NCBI GenBank assembly: GCA_025359355.1
Contig: JANYGR010000076.1
Span: 1 to 8,330 of the forward strand
Direction of reading: 5' to 3'
Length of the DNA stretch: 8,330 nt
Source of the DNA: Bacteroidota bacterium
GTDB lineage: Bacteria; Bacteroidota; Bacteroidia; B-17B0; Aurantibacillaceae
The notes under the pieces were generated by a model that had not been told where the DNA came from, did no database searches, and saw only the letters and a list, made by a program, of their open reading frames with translations. Below are positions 1-5,592 of this stretch, piece by piece. Positions within the stretch are counted from its first letter, which is position 1, and every line of letters starts with the position of its first letter. The translations under genes and the position numbers were made by a program.

Positions 1-2183
1 TCAATAATTAATTTTTTAGAAATGCGTTGGTTGTTTACATCAATATTAACAATGTAAATACCTTTTGCTAAAGCACCATTTTTATTTACAGTATACGATA
101 CATTTTTACCATTTATTGTTGGTGTAGTTGATTCTTCCACAACACGCCCAACAATATCCATTACCGATATTTTACTAGTTTCATTACCAGTTATTGTAAA
201 ATCAACGGTTGAACTTGCATTGGTTGGATTAGGGTAAATATTTAATCCGATTGTATTTTCTAACTCATTTAAGCCAACTGTTCCTGCTAAGTTAATTTCA
301 TCAATATAAATGTTGTTTGAACTACCAACTGTTGCATCAGCTCTAAAATAAAAGCGGAATTTCACACTTGGTTTATTATTTAATGTTGATAATAAAGCAC
401 TCGATATGTTTACTTGCTTCCATTGTGTTGCCGTTGGGACAAAAGCAGTTGATGTAGTACCCCCTGTATTTGTGGCCATTGTTGCAATAGATGGTATTCC
501 AATAACGTTACTCCAAGTACCACCACAATCTGTACTATATTGTACTTTAAAGGTATCTACTTGAGTAGAAGTTTTTTTAGCATAAGCATACCAGTATGAT
601 AAGCTTACGTTTGTAGTGTTATGGAAATCAAAAATGGACGTTTCAAAAATATCTAAATTACTGCCAGTACTAGCCGAGGCATTGTTTAAATAAATACTTT
701 TTGCCGTTGTATTTCCACCATTGGTTGTGTTTTGTGACCAAGCAATAGAACCTGCATTACCATTAATAATAGCAATATCACTTGGTAAACTAGCACCTTC
801 AAAATTTTGTGCATAAGGCACTAAGATGCCTCCACCGCCATTAGTTACATTAATATACGATGTTTGATTTTTGGCATTAGTTCCATTGGCATTGGTTGCA
901 ATTAAACTTACCGAATATGTTCCAGCAGAAGGATAAGTAACTACTACCGATGTTGCAGTAGATGTTGCTGGTGTGCCGCCTTCAAAAGTCCAACTTATAC
1001 TTCCTGATGTTCCTACTTGACTCATGTCTGTATATGTAAGTGTTTGTCCGGAACATAACATGGTTTTGTTTACTTTAAAATCAGCTACTGGTGTGCAAGT
1101 ATAAGTTCCTGCCAATCCTGTAGCAGTTAAATTAGCTGCTGAAATAACATTATTTCTTCCTGATGTTGCACTTGTAATTGCAGATCTCATTTTAGTAACT
1201 TGCCCTTGAGTAAACATTTTTGGACAAGAAGAATAATCCATAAAGTTTTCTACATTTTGATAATAAGGATTCGCTCCAGATGTGCATATTACAGTTGAAT
1301 TAGTAGAACTTGCAGGACAAGTACTAAAGTTTCCTTTCGTGTCAGGTGTATCACTTACTCCATCACCACCACTTGATGAGCCACAAGTAACGCCTGGGTT
1401 ATTAGTATTACCAAACGTATGACTCAAATTTAACCAATGTCCCATTTCGTGGCTTAAGGCACGAGCGGACAAGCCTGATAATTGATCTGCACGATAAACA
1501 ATGGCATCGTTAGATGCATTTGTTGCCCAAGTTCCTGGTAAATATGTGTATCCTCCAATAAAGCTACTCACTGGCGGACAAGGAGAACTTGATCCTCCAT
1601 CAATACATTTTACTAAATACACATTTAAGTATTTATTAGTAGGCCATCTGTTTGTTCCTGAGCCAGAATAGTTATAAGGAGAACTTGATTGAACCCAATT
1701 AGTATTTGCATCATAATGATGAATAATTCCGTTGGTACAATTACCATTAGGATCTCTTTTAGCTAAAGCAAACGTAATGTTTGAATTAACGTACAAAGGG
1801 GAAAAAGTTGGGTCAATAGCTGATGTATCTGCCCCTAACTTAGAGTAATCTTTATTAATTTGAACCATCGCTGCAATAACAGTTGCATCGGATATATTTT
1901 CAGATCCACCTAGGTGCAAAACATGAAAAACCACAGGAATTGTATAAGTTACTGCTGCAATTTTAAACTGAGCTTGTTGTTGCATCGCCTGATGGTATTC
2001 GAGCTCCAATTGCGATTGAACCATATTGTAACGAGATCTTGCGGATGGGTCAGCTGTAAAAACCTCTTCCATGGCGGCATACGTATTACAAGGTTTAAGG
2101 GTCAATCCTTGATTTTGAAGCTGTGCATAAGAACTTAAGCATAACCCTGCTCCGGCTATAATGGTAAATAATTGTTTTTTCAT
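1..2183 (-). CDS. Secreted M43-type zinc metalloprotease with PKD domain and T9SS sorting domain (3' end cut by window edge)
   Basis: A predicted extracellular zinc endopeptidase of the pappalysin/cytophagalysin (M43) group. The start at 2183 gives a signal peptide (MKK, then a hydrophobic core, likely cut after SSYA near residue 20). The catalytic site is HEMGHWLNLSH: His245, Glu246, His249 and His255 fit HExxHxxGxxH, with Asn252 in place of the usual Gly, a substitution I recall from other Bacteroidota members. A GDGVSDTP motif and the Met-turn-like NFMDYSSC follow. Residues about 366-445 form a PKD domain (SWTFEGGTP around Trp398). Residues about 452-632 look like a jelly-roll/MAM-like module ending in IYIDEINLAG. 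A type A T9SS sorting domain starts near IYPNP (Tyr650) and ends KKLII. The frame is open at base 1, with 727 full codons plus a partial GA codon, so probably only a residue or two and the stop are missing. The protein is expected to be exported, crossed over the outer membrane by T9SS, and released or anchored at the surface. The substrate is unknown. Confidence 0.93.
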   Translation of the reverse strand, partial: MKKQLFTIIAGAGLCLSSYAQLQNQGLTLKPCNTYAAMEEVFTADPSARSRYNMVQSQLELEYHQAMQQQAQFKIAAVTYTIPVVFHVLHLGGSENISDATVIAAMVQINKDYSKLGADTSAIDPTFSPLYVNSNITFALAKRDPNGNCTNGIIHHYDANTNWVQSSSPYNYSGSGTNRWPTNKYLNVYLVKCIDGGSSSPCPPVSSFIGGYTYLPGTWATNASNDAIVYRADQLSGLSARALSHEMGHWLNLSHTFGNTNNPGVTCGSSSGGDGVSDTPDTKGNFSTCPASSTNSTVICTSGANPYYQNVENFMDYSSCPKMFTQGQVTKMRSAITSATSGRNNVISAANLTATGLAGTYTCTPVADFKVNKTMLCSGQTLTYTDMSQVGTSGSISWTFEGGTPATSTATSVVVTYPSAGTYSVSLIATNANGTNAKNQTSYINVTNGGGGILVPYAQNFEGASLPSDIAIINGNAGSIAWSQNTTNGGNTTAKSIYLNNASASTGSNLDIFETSIFDFHNTTNVSLSYWYAYAKKTSTQVDTFKVQYSTDCGGTWSNVIGIPSIATMATNTGGTTSTAFVPTATQWKQVNISSALLSTLNNKPSVKFRFYFRADATVGSSNNIYIDEINLAGTVGLNELENTIGLNIYPNPTNASSTVDFTITGNETSKISVMDIVGRVVEESTTPTINGKNVSYTVNKNGALAKGIYIVNIDVNNQRISKKLII

Positions 2184-2264
2184 GTGAGATAATTATGGTG
2201 TTTAGTTATACTAAATTTAATGATTTTTTGGCTCCGTTTTGTTAAATTCAAATTTATTACAAAA
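2184..2264 (-). promoter_or_regulatory. Leader between the SPFH gene and the metalloprotease, with possible -7 box and small inverted repeat
   Basis: This 81-base AT-rich gap lies between the SPFH stop and the metalloprotease start. On the minus strand, TAAATTTG at 2256-2249 matches the Bacteroidota -7 consensus TAnnTTTG and would give a leader of roughly 60 bases. No TTG/TTTG box sits at the expected distance upstream, so the match is incomplete. Closer to the start, TTTAGT-TAT-ACTAAA at 2201-2215 is a perfect 6-bp inverted repeat with a 3-base loop, about 18 bases before the ATG. It could be an operator half-site pair, a weak leader hairpin, or chance in AT-rich DNA. No GC-rich hairpin with a T-run follows the SPFH gene, so read-through from it into the protease gene is possible. 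Confidence 0.25.
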
Positions 2265-3191
2265 TTATTTTTTAGCCCCTATTTCTTTCTGGGTAAGCGC
2301 CATCATTTGCTTCATGGTTTTATCCATACCTTCCACGCTTCCATCTAAGAAAATAACATTTCCTTTGCCTTGTTCAGCAAAGTTTTTAACAGATTCAGTC
2401 CACATACTAAACAAAATTAACGAAGAGTCTAAGTTACATTCTTGCATTTCTTTTGCCGCTTCTGCCATACCCTTCGCTACTTCCGCTCTAAATAAGGCAA
2501 TACCTTGCCCTCGTAATTGAGCCGCTTCTTTTTCAGCGTTAGCAGATATTTTAATGAAATTCCCTTCAGCTTCAGCTGCTTTAGTACGCGTAATTAATAA
2601 GGCTTGTCCTTCGTTTTCAGCAGCTGCTTTTAAGTTATTACTAGCCACTACTTTTGCCATGGAGCGAATTACCTCTTCATCAAACGTGATATCATTCAAT
2701 TGTAAATCGATCAAGTGATATCCCCATTCCTCAAGACTCACGTCTAACTGCTCTTTTACCGCTTCTACAATATCTCTGCGTAAAGACAGTACTTCTGATT
2801 GCTTTTTTGTAGATACGAACGCTCTTACCGAACCTTCAATGGAACGCACTAGTGCCTGCATTAAATTTTTATCATCAATAAATTTAAACGCCACGTTCTT
2901 AATAGCCTCTTCACCTTGATTAATAACTGCATATAACAACATCGCTGTGAAATTAACATTGGCTTGATCGTTCGTTACAGCCTGAAATCCTAATTCTACG
3001 CTCCTGTTTTGTATCGATATTTTTTTATACACTTTTTCAATAAAAGGTACTTTCATATTTAAACCGGGAGTTAAAATACGTTTATACTTTCCAAATACGG
3101 TGATAACGGCAACAGTTCCTTGTTGTACCGTTACAAATGATAATAAAATCGATAATAAGCCTAATACAGCAAGAGTAATAATAAATCCCAT
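2265..3191 (-). CDS. SPFH/band-7 domain membrane protein (HIR/stomatin-like)
   Basis: A 308-residue, apparently complete SPFH (stomatin/prohibitin/flotillin/HflK-C) protein. An N-terminal hydrophobic segment (about residues 3-21) would anchor it in the inner membrane. It leads straight into the SPFH core, with VAVITVFGKYKRILTPGLN at about 28-45. The core runs to about residue 185. An Ala/Glu-rich coiled-coil-prone stretch follows (KAAAENEGQALL, AEAEGNFIKISANAEKEAAQ), typical of oligomerising family members. The C-terminal GNVIFLDGSVEGM resembles the VFIPHGPG region of plant hypersensitive-induced-reaction proteins, so I place it nearest that branch; this is judged by eye. Family members form membrane microdomain scaffolds or modulate membrane proteases; the partner here is not evident. 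No NfeD-type gene is next to it, although many bacterial stomatin-like proteins have one. It starts 66 bases from the divergent TPR gene and lies upstream of the metalloprotease on the same strand. Confidence 0.93.
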   Translation of the reverse strand: MGFIITLAVLGLLSILLSFVTVQQGTVAVITVFGKYKRILTPGLNMKVPFIEKVYKKISIQNRSVELGFQAVTNDQANVNFTAMLLYAVINQGEEAIKNVAFKFIDDKNLMQALVRSIEGSVRAFVSTKKQSEVLSLRRDIVEAVKEQLDVSLEEWGYHLIDLQLNDITFDEEVIRSMAKVVASNNLKAAAENEGQALLITRTKAAEAEGNFIKISANAEKEAAQLRGQGIALFRAEVAKGMAEAAKEMQECNLDSSLILFSMWTESVKNFAEQGKGNVIFLDGSVEGMDKTMKQMMALTQKEIGAKK

Positions 3192-3257
3192 AGTTTCGTT
3201 TTTTTAAATTGTTTACGTAAATTTAAGCATCCAAATGAATAAACATCATATAATTTT
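3192..3257. promoter_or_regulatory. Divergent intergenic region with TTTACGTAAA palindrome
   Basis: This 66-base, roughly 80% A+T gap must hold the start signals for both the SPFH gene (minus) and the TPR gene (plus). It contains a perfect 10-base palindrome, TTTACGTAAA (3212-3221), overlapping the octamer TAAATTTA (3218-3225). That octamer reads the same on both strands and is one base from the Bacteroidota -7 box TAnnTTTG. It lies 33-40 bases before the TPR start and 27-34 bases before the SPFH start, a plausible promoter distance for either. No correctly spaced TTG box is visible. The palindrome could be a shared operator, but this is inference from its position. Confidence 0.3.
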
Positions 3258-4307
3258 ATGAACGGTAACTTTCGCTATATACTAGGAATTGTATACCTCT
3301 TTTTTCATTTGAGTTGTTATTCACAAAAGGACAGCTCTAATCAGGAACAAGCTGCTTATAAAAATGGCTGCAAACTGCTAGATTCGGCTCAATATAAAGA
3401 AGCTATTGTTTTATTTAAAAAAGCCGTTAAACTCAAACCAGATTATACAGAAGCTTATAATAAAATGGCCTTTGCTAAATTGGAATTAGAGGATTACAAA
3501 GGTGCTGAAAAAGATTTACAGGCAGCTTTAAAAATAACTCCCGATAATTTTGAGAGCGAAAAAAACTTGAGTATTTTATATTACCAAACCAAACGCTACA
3601 AAGAAGCAAAAACAATGATGGATTCTGCTATTCATCAAAATGGAGATAATGCCGAATTGTACTACTACCAAGCCAAACTTATGTTTGATGGCAAAGGCTA
3701 TAAAGCCGCCTATGATGCTAGTTTAATAGCAACTGAACTTAATCCGAAATATATAGAAGCAATCATACTAAAAGGCGATTGTAAATTTGCATTGAAAGAA
3801 TACGCTTACGCTGTTAAAGAATTTAATGACGCTATTAAATTAATGTCGGCCGAAAAGCCCATATACGAAGCTTATAAAGCTAGAGCAAAAGCCAGATTTG
3901 AGACAAGAGATTATAAAAATGCAGTGAATGATTGGAATGTATATTTAGAAGCTTTTCCTAAAGAAGAAAGTGCGCTCATCTCTCGGGGTGCTTGTAAAAT
4001 AGAAACAGCAGATAATACTGGCGCCATCGTTGATTTAGACGAGGCTATTAAGTTAAATGATAAAAACCCTGTTAGTTATAATTACAGAGGTGTGGCAAAA
4101 GGAGAGAATAAACAATTTGTGGAAGCACTAAAAGACTTAGACTATGCTATTAAATTAAAGTACAATTATGGCGAAGCGTTCGTTAATCGTGCAGCTATTA
4201 AATTTGCAAGTAAAGATAAGCAAGGCGCTTGTGATGATCTTAATAAAGCCGATAGTTTAGGGGATGAAATGGCCATTAAATTAATAGATACCTATTGTAA
4301 ACATTAA
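3258..4307 (+). CDS. Exported tetratricopeptide-repeat (TPR) protein
   Basis: A 349-residue protein made almost wholly of TPR-type helix pairs. The N terminus (MNGNFRY, then ILGIVYLFF) is a signal sequence. Cleavage before Gln23 (CYS|Q) fits the usual Bacteroidota signal peptidase I pattern. Cys20 could instead be a lipoprotein site, but the -3 residue is His, which makes a poor lipobox. About nine consecutive 34-residue repeats run from residue 32 to about 335, with recurring signatures such as YKEAIVLFKKAVKLKPDYTEA, YKGAEKDLQAALKITPDN, YAYAVKEFNDAIKL and TGAIVDLDEAIKLNDKNP. The last part (GACDDLNKADSLGDEMA) is a common ending of Bacteroidota TPR proteins. No enzymatic domain is visible, so it is likely a periplasmic or membrane-attached scaffold for protein-protein contacts with unknown partners. 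The pterin synthase gene begins 39 bases downstream on the same strand with no terminator between them, so the two may be co-transcribed. Confidence 0.9.
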   Translation: MNGNFRYILGIVYLFFHLSCYSQKDSSNQEQAAYKNGCKLLDSAQYKEAIVLFKKAVKLKPDYTEAYNKMAFAKLELEDYKGAEKDLQAALKITPDNFESEKNLSILYYQTKRYKEAKTMMDSAIHQNGDNAELYYYQAKLMFDGKGYKAAYDASLIATELNPKYIEAIILKGDCKFALKEYAYAVKEFNDAIKLMSAEKPIYEAYKARAKARFETRDYKNAVNDWNVYLEAFPKEESALISRGACKIETADNTGAIVDLDEAIKLNDKNPVSYNYRGVAKGENKQFVEALKDLDYAIKLKYNYGEAFVNRAAIKFASKDKQGACDDLNKADSLGDEMAIKLIDTYCKH

Positions 4308-4346
4308 AACATTTACCTTTACCGTCAATTAATATTTTTTTAATAA

Positions 4347-4757
4347 ATGAAAACAGCCGTATTTAGAAAAGCTAATTTTAATTCCGCACACCGATTGCAT
4401 AATCCAAAATGGGATGATATAACAAACACTGAAGTTTTTGGTTTATGCAATAACCCCAACTATCATGGGCATAATTACGACCTTATAGTAAAATTAGTTG
4501 GCGAAGTAAATGAAGATACCGGTTATTTATTCGATTTAAAACTATTAAATGATCTTATAAAATCCGAAATCATTAATCGGTTCGATCATAAAAATTTGAA
4601 TTTAGACACGTTAGAATTTAAAAACTTAAATCCAACTGCCGAAAATATTGCTCGCATTATTTATGAACTACTCAGAAAAAAAATTGATCTGAAATTCGAA
4701 CTAGAAATTACACTATACGAAACACCCCGTAATTTTGTTGTTTATCCTGTTCATTAA
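4347..4757 (+). CDS. 6-pyruvoyl / 6-carboxy-tetrahydropterin synthase family enzyme (QueD/PTPS)
   Basis: A 136-residue cytoplasmic enzyme of the tunnelling-fold PTPS/QueD family, normal in length. It acts on 7,8-dihydroneopterin triphosphate and makes either 6-carboxytetrahydropterin (queuosine pathway, QueD) or 6-pyruvoyltetrahydropterin (biopterin pathway). All key residues are visible: zinc ligands His15 (NFNSAHRL), His40 and His42 (YHGHNY); catalytic Cys34; the Asp80-His81 pair (RFDHKNLN); the PTAENIA motif at 96-102; and pterin-anchoring Glu125 (LYETPRN). The Cys-to-HGH spacing is C-x5-HGH (CNNPNYHGH), as in the animal biopterin-type enzyme; E. coli QueD has C-x3-HGH. Annotation pipelines usually call such Bacteroidota proteins QueD, and the queuosine-precursor transporter converging from the other strand supports that role, but the motif leaves the product open. 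The start has an A/T-only leader and no Shine-Dalgarno sequence. Confidence 0.92.
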   Translation: MKTAVFRKANFNSAHRLHNPKWDDITNTEVFGLCNNPNYHGHNYDLIVKLVGEVNEDTGYLFDLKLLNDLIKSEIINRFDHKNLNLDTLEFKNLNPTAENIARIIYELLRKKIDLKFELEITLYETPRNFVVYPVH

Positions 4758-4759
4758 TG

Positions 4760-4771
4760 TTTAGGCCTAAA
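4760..4771. repeat. Perfect 12-base palindrome between convergent genes
   Basis: TTTAGGCCTAAA reads identically on both strands and starts two bases after the pterin synthase stop codon, within the 53-base gap between it and the convergent transporter gene. It centres on a GGCC core in otherwise AT-rich DNA. As RNA it could form only a 4-bp A/U stem around GGCC, too weak for a classical terminator. A run of seven T (4790-4796) lies about 19 bases further on, too far for intrinsic termination. It may be a protein-binding site or chance. Confidence 0.4.
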
Positions 4772-4799
4772 TACCTCTTCATTACTTCATTTTTTTCAA

Positions 4800-4837
4800 C
4801 TTAAGCAATCTTAAGAAACAGATTGCTCGTCCTTTTT
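4800..4837 (+). terminator. Possible weak terminator / pair of mutually exclusive hairpins at the transporter 3' end
   Basis: Two inverted repeats share bases here. CTTAAG (4800-4805) and CTTAAG (4810-4815) can pair around a 4-base CAAT loop. AGCAATC (4804-4810) and GATTGCT (4821-4827) form a perfect 7-bp stem with a 10-base loop. Only one can form at a time. On the plus strand the second stem is followed, five bases later, by TTTTT (4833-4837), so it could weakly end transcripts of the pterin synthase gene. The stem has only three G/C pairs, so this is tentative. It overlaps the last codons and stop of the transporter gene on the minus strand, where no T-run follows. Confidence 0.25.
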
Positions 4838-5476
4838 AATATACCTTCCTATAACATGATGACCTATATATATAAGAGGAATTAAAGCTAATGCTACTAA
4901 TAGCTTAAACGTATAGCCCCAACTTGCATTTCGCAAAAACTCATCAAATGCCCATTTTCCTGGCAAAACAAAGGCAATATATTGAACCACAAACGTGTCT
5001 ACTAACTGACTAACTAAAGTACTACCAGTTGCTCTTAACCAAATATGTTTATGACCGGTGATTGTTTTAAAAAACCAAAATACATATACGTCAACCAATT
5101 GCGATACAAGAAACGCGATAATACTTCCCACAATAATCCATTGCGATTGCCCAAAAACCTTACGAAAAGCATCATCCGATACTGGTGAAAAAGATGTAGC
5201 CTCAATATTTAAAGCAATAGATAAGATAATAAACGTAAAACTAATCAAGGCAATGGTAATGTAGGTCAATTTTCGCACGCCGTCTTTTCCAAAATATTCA
5301 TTGATTAAATCGGTTAGCAAAAAAATAGTTGGCCATAAAATAATACCTATACTTTGAGTAAATAATCCAAAAAAAGTCACCAACTTCCCTCCTATCAACT
5401 CTGCTACAATGGCGTTGGTAATGAAAAATCCAGCTAATACTAAAAAAACAATATCTTTTTTATTTTTTAAATTCAT
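4811..5476 (-). CDS. yhhQ: Queuosine precursor transporter, YhhQ family (DUF165)
   Basis: A 221-residue, polytopic inner-membrane protein of the YhhQ/Vut_1 (DUF165) family, complete and of usual length. Family members import deazapurine precursors of queuosine (preQ0/preQ1, in some lineages queuine) for salvage into tRNA. Hydrophobic segments lie at about residues 8-28, 33-54, 70-90, 113-136, 150-172 and 190-210. Family hallmarks are visible: FLLTDLINEYFGK at 52-64 and, in the second half, LRATGSTLVSQLVDTFV at 147-163. A related motif, FLVSQLVDVYVF, sits at 122-133, so the SQLVD element occurs twice, 31 residues apart, reflecting an internal repeat. The C-terminal tail is short and charged (YIKKDEQSVS). 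It converges on the pterin synthase gene with 53 bases between the stops, which supports a shared queuosine theme without a shared operon. The start at 5476 is the only sensible one: the hydrophobic region follows after MNLKNKKD. Confidence 0.93.
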   Translation of the reverse strand: MNLKNKKDIVFLVLAGFFITNAIVAELIGGKLVTFFGLFTQSIGIILWPTIFLLTDLINEYFGKDGVRKLTYITIALISFTFIILSIALNIEATSFSPVSDDAFRKVFGQSQWIIVGSIIAFLVSQLVDVYVFWFFKTITGHKHIWLRATGSTLVSQLVDTFVVQYIAFVLPGKWAFDEFLRNASWGYTFKLLVALALIPLIYIGHHVIGRYIKKDEQSVS

Positions 5477-5592
5477 CCACTACAATTTTATAGAATACTT
5501 AACGAGCTTACCTAAATTTAAAACTAAGCTGTATGCAAGATTATAAAAAATAAATTACGGTTTACACAATTTTATTAAATTTATACTCTGCA
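5477..5592. promoter_or_regulatory. Divergent leader region between the transporter and the propeller sensor
   Basis: This 116-base AT-rich gap separates two divergent genes, so it should hold both promoters. For the transporter (minus), TAAATTTA at 5520-5513 is one base off TAnnTTTG and has a TTG (5538-5536, minus) 15 bases upstream, slightly short of the usual Bacteroidota -33/-7 spacing. It would lie 37-44 bases before the ATG. For the sensor (plus), the same octamer occurs at 5576-5583, only 10-17 bases before its ATG at 5593, which is close for a promoter. No operator-like palindrome longer than the octamer and no hairpin is evident, and I see no small gene here. Confidence 0.3.

Noticed and set aside
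1914..2138. Plus-strand open frame of 74 codons
   Set aside because: It lies fully inside the N-terminal coding part of the metalloprotease on the other strand and shows no recognisable domain or leader.
2239..2520. Plus-strand open frame of 93 codons
   Set aside because: It is antisense to the C-terminal part of the SPFH gene, whose protein is clearly real; the frame is a by-product of that gene's codon pattern.
3258..3330. TPR protein as a lipoprotein anchored at Cys20
   Set aside because: The residues before the cysteine (FHLS) fit a lipobox poorly because of His at -3; cleavage before Gln23 is more typical. Not fully excluded.
5058..5264. Plus-strand open frame of 68 codons
   Set aside because: It is antisense to the middle of the YhhQ-type transporter gene and has no family signature.
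5542..5576. TATAAT-like -10 with TTGTGT upstream on the minus strand before the transporter gene
   Set aside because: It resembles an E. coli sigma-70 promoter, but the Bacteroidota main sigma factor uses TTG/TAnnTTTG elements, and TATAAT is easily met by chance in this AT-rich gap.
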